NCBI RefSeq assembly: GCF_900090145.1
Contig: NZ_FMHI01000014.1
Coordinates: forward strand, 1-64,000
Direction of reading: 5' to 3'
DNA: 64,000 nt
DNA from: Streptomyces sp. WMMB 322
GTDB taxonomy: Bacteria; Actinomycetota; Actinomycetes; Streptomycetales; Streptomycetaceae
In this document: piece after piece, positions 41,997 through 50,861 of the stretch
How the letters are laid out: every line of letters starts with the position of its first letter
Numbering within the stretch: position 1 is the first letter of the stretch
Notes under the pieces: model-generated
The model's input: only the letters and a program-made list of their open reading frames with translations
Database searches by the model: none
What the model was told of the DNA's origin: nothing
Position numbers and translations under genes: made by a program

Positions 41997-42188
41997 GTAA
42001 GGAATGGGTGGTAGGTCTCTCCCCGCCCACCCGCCCCAAGTTGCGCCAATACCAGCGGCGATGACCGCGCGTGACGCGTTTGCGGCAGATCGTCATGTGT
42101 GGTTAGCGTTCTTCACAACAAAACAACCCCGGCAGGTGCGGGAACACCGACCGGGGTCTGACCTACAAGATCGGCGAACCCCGACCTC

Positions 42189-43262
42189 ATGGCTTCCACA
42201 GACTTTATCTCCGCCCCGCCCGTCTCCGCACATCCCATGGCCAGGCCGGGGTTCGGCAAGCGGCTCGCCTCGAAGCAACGGGGTCTCGCCACAGGCGACT
42301 TCGTGCATCTGCCCGTGCGGGAGGCGTACCTGGCGGCGTTCATCGACTCGCTCCCCGAGGGCGCCGCGATCGACGTGAAGACCCTCGCCAAGAGCCAGCC
42401 GCACTACGGCCAGCAGGCGTGCCGCTCAGCGCTGCGCGAGCTGTCGCGGGTGGGTCATCTCCGGCGCGTGGGTGGCTTGTTGGGCGTAGGGCGCCCGCAG
42501 CATGTGACGCGCACGTACTTCTCGCGCGTCGCCCGCACCGAGGACTGGTGGACGGAGTTTCTCGACGGGTGTGCGGACGTGCGCGAAGTCGTCCACGGCG
42601 ACCGTGATGTCCACGGTGACCGTGATTGCTTGCCGATCCCGGCTGCACCGCCGCCCCCGGTTGCTCCGCCGCCCCCTGCTGCTCCGCCGACCTCGACCGC
42701 TCCGCCGACCCCGTCGGTGCAGCAGCCACCCCCCGCTCCGGTTTCCGCGCCCGTACGCCCCCAACGTTCCGAGGTGTACGCGGCGTTGGCGGGCCTCGCC
42801 CGGCACGACCCCCGCCTGGTGCTCTCGGCGGCCGACTGCGCCGCCCTGGAGACCTTGGCCGCGGAGTGGCTGCGGCGCGGTGTGCGAGGTGCGCGCTTCG
42901 TGTACGCCATGACCGGCGGCCTGCCCCCGACCGTGCACAGCCCCGCGGGGCTGCTCCGCAGACGTCTGCTCGACAAGCTCCCGCCCGAGCCCGTGTCCAC
43001 AGCTGTGGATGAACCAGGCGGGCCGACGGAGCCACGGCAACGAGAACCCCGCCTGCGGCTGGAGTGCACCGACTGCGGAGTCCCCGGCACGGCAGCGGCG
43101 TTGCCGGGCGGCCTGTGCCGCCGTTGCCGGGGCGAGCCCGAACCGGAACGGAGCGGTCTCGACCCGGACCGGGTCCGCCGCCTCGCGGCGGGGGTCCGCG
43201 AGGCCATACGCGCGGCTACAGGCCCGCGCTCCGCCGTCTCTTGTCAGCCGACAGCCGCGTGA
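42189..43262 (+). CDS. Winged-helix protein with Pro-rich linker and zinc-ribbon-like C-terminus
   Basis: A 357-aa protein. The N-terminus (REAYLAAFIDSLPEGAAIDVKTLAK, SALRELSRVGHLRRVGG) is a winged helix. A Pro/Ala-rich linker (about residues 150-190) leads to a helical part (AALAGLARHDPRLVLSAADCAALE) and a Cys motif (LECTDCGVPG...LCRRCRG) that should bind zinc. Proteins of this layout are common in Streptomyces near XRE/DUF397 genes. It probably binds DNA; no target is evident. Confidence 0.7.
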   Translation: MASTDFISAPPVSAHPMARPGFGKRLASKQRGLATGDFVHLPVREAYLAAFIDSLPEGAAIDVKTLAKSQPHYGQQACRSALRELSRVGHLRRVGGLLGVGRPQHVTRTYFSRVARTEDWWTEFLDGCADVREVVHGDRDVHGDRDCLPIPAAPPPPVAPPPPAAPPTSTAPPTPSVQQPPPAPVSAPVRPQRSEVYAALAGLARHDPRLVLSAADCAALETLAAEWLRRGVRGARFVYAMTGGLPPTVHSPAGLLRRRLLDKLPPEPVSTAVDEPGGPTEPRQREPRLRLECTDCGVPGTAAALPGGLCRRCRGEPEPERSGLDPDRVRRLAAGVREAIRAATGPRSAVSCQPTAA

Positions 43263-43356
43263 CTTCGCGTCCCGCCGCAGCCGAAAGGAATCACGGATGA
43301 CGTTGCAGGACATAGCGCCACCCGCCGGGGCAGCATGGAGGGGAGGAGGCGACACC

Positions 43357-43932
43357 ATGACCCCCACTGCCGACCGGCCCCAGATGCTCGTCGAGGACTT
43401 CGAGGAGCTCGCCCGAACAGCGCCGGACACCGTGACGCTGGAGTTCATTGACGGAAAGCTTGAGGTCAAGCCGGTGCCGGACGGGGACCACGGAGCCATC
43501 GTGATGTGGCTCCTGGAGCGTTGTATGCAGCAGAGGCCGGAACTGCGTGTGTATCCGGAACAGGGGCTGAGGGTCGATGGATACAGAAAGGGCAGGGCCC
43601 GCCCGGATGGCGCTCTGGCACCCCTGGACCATTTCGTCGGACAGGGAGAGTGGGCCGATCCCGACGGGGTTCTGATGGTGCTGGAAGTCACCTCGCCTGA
43701 CCCTGACACCGATCGCCGTGACCGCAGGGAGAAGAGGGACGGGTACGCCGCAGCCGACATCCCCGTCTACCTCCTTGTCGACCGCGAGACGTGCAGTGTG
43801 GTGGTCTACAGCGAGCCGGACGGCGGTACGTACCGGATCCGTGCAACGCATCCCTTCGGTGCGGTGGTGGAGTTGCCGGACCCGGTTGGGATCACGCTGG
43901 AGACGGAGAAGCTGAAGGACTACGTCCGCTGA
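43357..43932 (+). CDS. Uma2-family (DUF820) restriction-endonuclease-fold protein
   Basis: A 191-aa protein, ATG 43357 with GGGAGGAGG upstream (an alternative ATG is at 43297). The PD-(D/E)xK core is visible: EFIDGKLEVKPVPDGDHGAIV, ARPDGALAPL, DGVLMVLEVTSPD and a Lys in RREKRDGYAAADI. The family is very numerous in Streptomyces and cyanobacteria; members are presumed nucleases but function is unproven. Here it is a single gene. Confidence 0.88.
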   Translation: MTPTADRPQMLVEDFEELARTAPDTVTLEFIDGKLEVKPVPDGDHGAIVMWLLERCMQQRPELRVYPEQGLRVDGYRKGRARPDGALAPLDHFVGQGEWADPDGVLMVLEVTSPDPDTDRRDRREKRDGYAAADIPVYLLVDRETCSVVVYSEPDGGTYRIRATHPFGAVVELPDPVGITLETEKLKDYVR

Positions 43933-44100
43933 GCGTTGTCGTGCCCGCCACCGTCGAGGGTGCGGTGGCGCGGACCGGGTTGATGAGTCACCGGAGAGCC
44001 GGGCAAGACACTGCTCCGAGCGGCTCGTTGCCGCTCTTGCGGGCCGAGGGCGATGACCTGCCCATGCCGGACCCGGCTCCGATCCCCGGTCAGTCCCCGG

Positions 44101-44775
44101 TCAGCCCTCGCCGCCCTCGCCGTCCTCGCCGTCCTCGCGCGGCGGCACGTAGAAGGCCGTCGTACCGCGAACCGCCGCCGCGACCACGTCGGCCGGTGCG
44201 CCGGAGGCTTCGTACGCCGCCCCCCACGCTTCGCTGCTGCGGGTCATCAACTCCCGCCCCTCGTCGCTTGTTTCGAACTTCTCGTGGTCGCCGACCGACT
44301 CGCCGCGCAGATGCATCCCGAGGCCGAGCAGCGTGAGATCCCAGCCGACGCCGACGGCTCCGGGGCCGAACTGGTCCCAGAACTCGGGCGGTACGACCGC
44401 GACGTGCTCCAGTTCGAAGTGGGTCTTCTCGGCGCCCTCGGGCCCCTCCGGTGTCAGCCGCACCTCGACCTCGCTGAGAGCGGTGCTGTCACCCATCACC
44501 CAGCTCACCTTGAGGAGCCGGGGCGGCTCGCAGCGCAGGATCTCGCCGCCCGCGTTGCCTTCGAGCTGGTAGTGGCCGCCAAGCTTCAGGTCGCCGCTGA
44601 CGGGGAGGAACCACCGGGAGATGCGTTCGGGGTCCGTGCAGGCGTCCCAGACGTCCTCGGCGGTGGCGTCGTACGTCCGCCGCAGCAGGACGGTGCGGGC
44701 CTCCTCCTCGCCCACGCGCCGGCTGCCCACCTTCCGGTGGATGGTGTTGATCTGCTCGACCATGTCGTCGCTCAT
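44101..44775 (-). CDS. SRPBCC / AHSA1-like protein
   Basis: A 224-aa protein, ATG 44775 with AAGGAG upstream; its start overlaps the stop of the ArsR gene (ATGA). RTYDATAEDVWDACTDPERISRWFLPVSGDLKLGGHYQLEGNAGGE is the AHSA1/START-like entry, with WGAAYEASGAPADV at the end. Such proteins are co-transcribed with ArsR-type repressors and bind unknown ligands. The C-terminal Glu/Gly-rich tail is not conserved. It is likely to be regulated by the ArsR protein. Confidence 0.85.
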   Translation of the reverse strand: MSDDMVEQINTIHRKVGSRRVGEEEARTVLLRRTYDATAEDVWDACTDPERISRWFLPVSGDLKLGGHYQLEGNAGGEILRCEPPRLLKVSWVMGDSTALSEVEVRLTPEGPEGAEKTHFELEHVAVVPPEFWDQFGPGAVGVGWDLTLLGLGMHLRGESVGDHEKFETSDEGRELMTRSSEAWGAAYEASGAPADVVAAAVRGTTAFYVPPREDGEDGEGGEG

Positions 44776-45137
44776 CGGTGCTCCTTGCCGCTGTCCGTGC
44801 CGCCGTCTCTCGTGCGGCGTTCGCGCTTGCCGCGCGCCAGTTCCGTGCCGAGCGCGTCCAGCCGCTGTTCCCAGAAGCCGCGGAAGCGCTCGAGCCATGT
44901 GTCGACCTCGCGCAGGGGAGCGGCTTCGACGGCGTAGAGCCGCCGGGTGCCCTCGGCCCGAACGGAGGCGAAGCCCGTCTCGCGCAGCACCCGCAGGTGC
45001 TGGGAGACGGCGGGCTGGGAGATGCCGAACTCGGCCTGGATCACGGCGCCGACGGCACCCGAGGTCTGCTCGCCGTCGGCGAGGAGTTCGAGTATCCGGC
45101 GGCGCACCGGGTCTCCCAGGACATCCAATGCGTGCAC
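44772..45137 (-). CDS. ArsR-family transcriptional regulator
   Basis: A 121-aa protein starting at GTG 45137. The winged helix is complete (LGDPVRRRILELLADGEQTSGAVGAVIQAEFGISQPAVSQHLRVLRETGFASV). No Cys pair for metal binding is seen, so it belongs to the non-metal ArsR group found with AHSA1-like proteins. It leads an operon with that gene. A 12-bp palindrome at 45160-45171 just upstream of its start is a good operator. Confidence 0.88.
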   Translation of the reverse strand: MHALDVLGDPVRRRILELLADGEQTSGAVGAVIQAEFGISQPAVSQHLRVLRETGFASVRAEGTRRLYAVEAAPLREVDTWLERFRGFWEQRLDALGTELARGKRERRTRDGGTDSGKEHR

Positions 45138-45159
45138 GGGAGCACTATATGCAGGCGTC

Positions 45160-45171
45160 GCTTATATAAGC
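45160..45171. promoter_or_regulatory. GCTTATATAAGC palindrome, candidate ArsR operator and promoter
   Basis: A perfect 12-bp palindrome, AT-rich in GC-rich DNA, 23-34 bases upstream of the ArsR start. It contains TATA-like bases that could be a -10 box read on the minus strand. Binding by the ArsR repressor would block it. Confidence 0.6.
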
Positions 45172-45509
45172 CATAGCTGAAACATGGTCGCCTTCCCCGG
45201 ATCGCCGGGCGCGCACGGTACTCACCCGTGCCGTCGCACCGTGTGACGTCCCCCGGCGGCCGCGTTCGAAGGCCGCACCGTCACGGCAGACGGGACGCGG
45301 CGTCGCGACGGCCCGCCCGGGGGGAGCGGGGCCGGCGGGGGCGCCACGGGTCGCCGGGCGCTCCTGGCGGGCTCTTCGCCCCGTCCGTGCCTGTCCGTCC
45401 GTGTGTGACCTGGCTTACGTTCCCGTGTGGACGCCCTGTGAGCGGGCAGGGTTGCTCGCTGGACGAGAGGGCGCCACGCCTTCTCGGTAAAATGAGCCGA
45501 CCCGAGGAT

Positions 45510-45521
45510 TTCCGTACGGAA
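45510..45521. promoter_or_regulatory. TTCCGTACGGAA palindrome upstream of aspartokinase
   Basis: A perfect 12-bp palindrome 68 bases before the aspartokinase start. A TAAAAT stretch (45488-45493) just before it could be a -10 box. The region 45138-45588 holds no gene. A regulator binding site is possible; nothing else supports it. Confidence 0.35.
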
Positions 45522-45588
45522 GTCGCCCCGGCCGCTCAGGCAGCCAGGGGAAGGGCGCGAGGACTTGAGAATCGAGGAGCGAGCACAC

Positions 45589-46941
<1,353 letters not shown>

Positions 46942-46961
46942 CGCCCGCCGCCCGTGCGGTT

Positions 46962-47125
46962 GGGGTGCGTCGTTTGGATCTCCACGGGCTCGCGACGCCT
47001 GGCACGCCCATCTGCTGCGTTGTCGGAGTCGTCCGAGTACGCCCAGTACGAGGACGATCCTCCGCCTTGCAGCTGCACGCACCAGACGCCGCTCGCTGAC
47101 CATGAAGATCCAAACGACGCACCCC
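46962..47125. mobile_element. MITE-like element with 20-bp inverted repeats between lysC and asd
   Basis: GGGGTGCGTCGTTTGGATCT (46962-46981) is the exact complement of 47106-47125. The 164-bp element has no transposase and a hairpin-rich interior. Part of that interior (TGCGTTGTCGG, CTCCGCCTTGC, ACGCACCAG) is shared with the other element at 39764-40050. The right end covers codons 2-8 of asd. Confidence 0.75.
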
Positions 47126-48268
47126 CGCCCCCAAGGCGGGCGCGCGGGCAAGCCCGTCCTGGCGGTCGTCGGTGCGACCGGGGCCGTCGGGACGGTACTG
47201 CTCGGCCTGCTGACGGAACGGGCCGACGTCTGGGGCGAGATCCGCCTGATCGCCTCGCCGCGCTTCTCCGGGCGAGTACGCGACGTACGCGGCGAGGGCA
47301 CCGCTGTGCGCGCGCTGAACGAGGAGGCGCTCAAGGGCGCCGACGTCGCGGTTTTCGCCGTTCCGGAACAGGTCGCAGCGCGCTGGGTGCCCGTCGCCGC
47401 GGACCTCGGCGCGGTCGTCGTGGACGGTTCGAGAGCCTTCCGGATGGCGGAGGACGTGCCGCTGGTCGTGCCCGAACTCAACGGTGAGGCCGTGGGCAGG
47501 AGACCGCGCGGCGTCATCGCCAGCCCCGGCTGCACGACCCTCTCGATGATCGTCGCGCTCGGCGCCCTGCACGGCGAGTGGGGGCTGCTCGACCTGGTCC
47601 TCTCCTCGTACGAGGCCGTCTCCGGCGCGGGCCGCTCCGGAGTGGAGGCGCTGCGCGGCGAGCTGGCGGCCGTCACGTCCGCGGAGGCCGCCGGTGCCGA
47701 GCTGGGCAGGCATCCCGGCGACGTCCGGCGGGTCGTGGCGGAGGGGCGCGGAGCTGCCGTGGCTTCCGGGGCCGCGTCCCCGGGCGACCCGTACGGAACG
47801 CCCGTGGCGCTCAACGTGGTGCCGTTCACGGGCGAGATGGACGAGGGCGGGTGGACGTCCGAGGAGCTGACCGTCCGCGCCGAGACGCGGAAGCTGCTCG
47901 GGCTGCCGGGACTTCCGGTGGCGGCGACCTGTGTGCGGGTGCCGGTGTTCACGGCTCACTCGACGTCCCTGCACGCCCGGTTCAAGCGCGAGGTGTCCGT
48001 CCGCAGGGCGCGCGAGATCCTGGCGAACGCGCCGGGCGTCGTGCTGTGCGACGACCCGGCCCAGGGCGACTTCCCGACTCCCGCCGACGTGGCGGGCACG
48101 GACCCCACATGGGCGGGGCGGGTGCGGCGGTCGCTGGACGACCCGCACTCGCTGGAGCTGTTCGTCTGCGCGGACAACCTGCGCAAGGGCGCGGCGCTCA
48201 ACATGGTGCAGATCGCGGAGCTGGTCGCGGCGGAGCGGAACGCGGGCGGCGGCCCTCGGGAGCGGTAG
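47102..48268 (+). CDS. asd: Aspartate-semialdehyde dehydrogenase
   Basis: A 388-aa protein. The NADP motif VVGATGAVGTVLLGLL, the active-site SPGCTT (Cys144) and DGSRAFRMAEDVPLVVPELN are all present. It reduces aspartyl phosphate to aspartate semialdehyde, the step after aspartokinase. The only reasonable start is ATG 47102, which has no ribosome site and lies at the edge of the MITE; the first residues (MKIQTTHPRP) are encoded by the element's terminal repeat and are not family sequence. An insertion around residues 205-235 is rich in Gly/Ala. Confidence 0.9.
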   Translation: MKIQTTHPRPQGGRAGKPVLAVVGATGAVGTVLLGLLTERADVWGEIRLIASPRFSGRVRDVRGEGTAVRALNEEALKGADVAVFAVPEQVAARWVPVAADLGAVVVDGSRAFRMAEDVPLVVPELNGEAVGRRPRGVIASPGCTTLSMIVALGALHGEWGLLDLVLSSYEAVSGAGRSGVEALRGELAAVTSAEAAGAELGRHPGDVRRVVAEGRGAAVASGAASPGDPYGTPVALNVVPFTGEMDEGGWTSEELTVRAETRKLLGLPGLPVAATCVRVPVFTAHSTSLHARFKREVSVRRAREILANAPGVVLCDDPAQGDFPTPADVAGTDPTWAGRVRRSLDDPHSLELFVCADNLRKGAALNMVQIAELVAAERNAGGGPRER

Positions 48269-48531
48269 CGCCGCAACCCGCCGCTGCCGCAGGGGACTTC
48301 GCGTCGTTCCGGGCGGTGGAGACCGGCTGCCGCGTTCACCCTCGTTCACCGCGTCAGCCGAGTCCGCCGCGTCAGCCGCGGAAGCCGGAGCAGCGGAGCA
48401 GTGGCCGGAATCCGGAGCCGGAGGCAACCCCGCCTGGCGTGCGGCCGTCCTACCGGGCGTCGCTTTCGGGGGACGGGCCTTGGCACGCGCGGCGCCGGCT
48501 CGTCCCGTCGACCGATGGGAGGGCGCAGCCC

Positions 48532-48789
48532 ATGGAGTTCGATACCGGTCTCTGCCTGGAGGTTCCGGAGGGGTTCGACGACTCGGACGCCGAGACCCAG
48601 GTGCATGCCATGGCGAGGAAACTGTTCCCCGGCGTGACCGCCGCCGACGCGTTCAGGAAGGCCGGCGAGTGGGTGGCGGAACACGATGTCTTCCTGACCG
48701 ACGTCTCCTGGGACTTCATGCACGACGAGGACGAACCCTTCGTGCTGAGCGCCTACTTCACCTTCGAACCGGAACCCGGGGACGTCTGA
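48532..48789 (+). CDS. Small acidic protein, 85 aa
   Basis: ATG 48532 after GGGAGGG. The sequence (MEFDTGLCLEVPEGFDDSDA ... FLTDVSWDFMHDEDEPFVLS) is acidic and looks like a compact alpha/beta protein. No family recognised. It lies alone between asd and the phosphotransferase gene. Confidence 0.6.
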   Translation: MEFDTGLCLEVPEGFDDSDAETQVHAMARKLFPGVTAADAFRKAGEWVAEHDVFLTDVSWDFMHDEDEPFVLSAYFTFEPEPGDV

Positions 48790-48863
48790 CGCGGCGGGCC
48801 GTCCGCTCGGACGGCCGTGGGTCCACGGGGTGCGGCAGGGCACGCCTGACGGGGCCGGCCGGA

Positions 48864-48903
48864 CGGGCACGCCGGACCCGGACCGGGCACGCCGGACCCG
48901 GAC
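48864..48903. repeat. 20-bp unit duplicated in tandem
   Basis: CGGGCACGCCGGACCCGGAC occurs at 48864-48883 and 48884-48903 without mismatch, in the short stretch between two convergent genes. It can fold on itself, so it may serve as a terminator. Confidence 0.85.
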
Positions 48904-48923
48904 GCCACGGGGACCGGCCGGCT

Positions 48924-49847
48924 CTACCGGGCGATGCGCTCCTCCTCGTACTCGCTCAGCACCGCGTCCAGGACGGCGGCCGCGTCGCTGTCGGCACCGT
49001 CACCCATGAACCCCGCCAGTGAGATGAGGGCCTTCCACAGCGCCCATCCCCGCCCCCGCGCCCAGGTGGCGGCGTCGACGTGACCGCCGGCGGACATCGC
49101 CTCGCGGAAGGCCTCCCGGCTCTCGCCCGACAGGAGCGTCCACGCGATCGTCAGGTCGCAGGAGGGATCGCCGACGCCCGAGCATCCGAAGTCGATCACG
49201 GCGGAGAGACGTCCGTCCGCGACGAGCAGGTTGCCGTGTGCGACGTCGCCGTGGAACCAGACGGGCGGGCCGTCCCACGACGCGTTCAGGGCCGTCTCCC
49301 ACACCGCCGTGGCTCTCGCGGCCGGGATGTGGCCCCGCCCCGCCAGTGCCTCGATGGCGCGGCGCGTCTCGGCGTCGTACGTCGTGAGCGGGGAGCCGCG
49401 GTAGAAGCTGTGCTCCCCGGCGAGTGGCCCTCCGGCCGTGTCGACGGCCTGAAGTGCGGTGAGGAATCCGGCGAGGTCCGTCGCGAACTCCGCGAGGTCG
49501 CCGATGCGTTCCGGGCTCGCGGTCTCGCCGTCGATCCACCGGTTGACGGTCCAGCGGAACGGATAGCCCTCAGCCGGCTCGCCCTTGGCGAGCGGGACCG
49601 GCACGGGCAGCGGAAGGCGCGGTGCGAGCACCGGCAGCCACGTCTGCTCCTTCTCGGCCTGGGGCGCGTACCCCTCGGCGCTCGGCAGGCGGACGGTCAT
49701 CGCGTCGCCGAGGCGGAACGTGCGGTTGTCGTTGCCGCCCGCGGCCACGGGCGTCACCGGCAGGTGCGCCCATCGCGGGAACTGCGAGGCGATCAACTTC
49801 CGTACGAGGGCCGCGTCGATCGGCGGAGGTGATGAGATTGCGCTCAC
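48924..49847 (-). CDS. Aminoglycoside phosphotransferase-family kinase
   Basis: A 307-aa protein, probable start GTG 49847 (VSAISSPPPIDAALVRKLI). The kinase-like fold shows VAAGGNDNRTFRLGDAMTVRLPSA, the catalytic loop WFHGDVAHGNLLV and AVIDFGCSGVGDPSCDLTIAW (metal-binding Asp). The family includes antibiotic kinases and many with unknown small-molecule targets. I see no resistance context. Downstream a 20-bp repeat separates it from the previous gene. Confidence 0.85.
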   Translation of the reverse strand: MSAISSPPPIDAALVRKLIASQFPRWAHLPVTPVAAGGNDNRTFRLGDAMTVRLPSAEGYAPQAEKEQTWLPVLAPRLPLPVPVPLAKGEPAEGYPFRWTVNRWIDGETASPERIGDLAEFATDLAGFLTALQAVDTAGGPLAGEHSFYRGSPLTTYDAETRRAIEALAGRGHIPAARATAVWETALNASWDGPPVWFHGDVAHGNLLVADGRLSAVIDFGCSGVGDPSCDLTIAWTLLSGESREAFREAMSAGGHVDAATWARGRGWALWKALISLAGFMGDGADSDAAAVLDAVLSEYEEERIAR

Positions 49848-50285
49848 CCGGCACAGGCTGGCTGGCCGGCGGCCCGCGGACAAGCGGATTTCCCGGACGG
49901 GACCGCCGCACGGATGCGGCGCCGACGCCGCTGTGGACCGTCGACCGTCTGCGGTATCCCGCGGGACAGCGCGAAGTTCTGCGTCAAGGAAGGCTCTTGG
50001 CACTGGCCAGCACACGGCGCCTGGACGAGAATTTCCCTTCCGGCCGCTGCAACCGGCGCCGGGGGCGAGGCGTCCTTCTGTCCACTGCCTGGATTGGGGA
50101 GGCGCTGGGACGATGAGGGCAATCCGGGAAGAGCTGGTACGCATGAGCGCGTTCGAAAGGCCGTCCCCGACGATGGCAAACGCGTACAACCCTGCAGGGG
50201 GAGTGTGTGTCCAACAAGCGTGGCGGAAGCATTCGGATCTGTACTCGCGACGGCGCCCGGCGCCCCCGGCATCACTACCGGGAGC

Positions 50286-50861
50286 ATGCCGGTGATCTCG
50301 CCGTGGTCCGCCCCCCGTCCCACGCGTGTCCCCGGTCAGGCCGCGGAATCTGACGACGCGATGACAGCGGGCACGACAGTCGACCAACTGACCGAGACCT
50401 ACAGAGTCCACTACAAGTCGCTGCTCGGGCTCGCGGCCCTGCTCCTGGACGACACCGCTTCCTGCGAGGACGTCGTGCAGGAGGCCTTCATCCGTGTCCA
50501 CTCGGCGCGCAAGCGTGTCCGCGAACCGGAGAAGACCCTCGCCTACCTGCGCCAGACCGTCGTCAACCTCTCGCGTTCCGCGCTGCGCAGGCGGATCGTC
50601 GGTCTGAAGCTGCTGTCCAAGCCGATGCCGGACATGGCCAGCGCCGAGGAGGGCGCGTACGAACAACTGGAGCGCGACGAGCTGATCCGGGCCATGCGCG
50701 GCCTGCAACGCCGCCAGCGCGAGGTGCTGGTGCTCCGCTACTTCGCGGACATGACCGAAGCGCAGGTCGCCGAGGTGCTCGGGCTGTCGCTCGGCTCGGT
50801 GAAGGCATACGGCTCGCGGGGCATCGCCGCGCTCAGGGTCGCGATGGAGGCGGCCTCATGA
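50286..50861 (+). CDS. ECF RNA polymerase sigma factor, SigE-like
   Basis: About 191 aa. Region 2 is VHYKSLLGLAALLLDDTASCEDVVQEAFIRVHSARK and region 4 is RQREVLVLRYFADMTEAQVAEVLGLSLGSVKAYGSRGIAALR, complete with HTH. The start could be ATG 50286, GTG 50292 (better spaced to GGGAG) or ATG 50361. The stop overlaps the following surface protein gene. That arrangement suggests the partner is a membrane anti-sigma factor. The same order (asd, ask, sigma) is found in other Streptomyces. Confidence 0.85.
   Translation: MPVISPWSAPRPTRVPGQAAESDDAMTAGTTVDQLTETYRVHYKSLLGLAALLLDDTASCEDVVQEAFIRVHSARKRVREPEKTLAYLRQTVVNLSRSALRRRIVGLKLLSKPMPDMASAEEGAYEQLERDELIRAMRGLQRRQREVLVLRYFADMTEAQVAEVLGLSLGSVKAYGSRGIAALRVAMEAAS

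Noticed and set aside
42105..42180. Possible attenuator hairpin with ACCCCGG/CCGGGGT before the winged-helix gene
   Set aside because: The pairing is only 7 bp with a long loop and no T run, so I cannot support a regulatory role.
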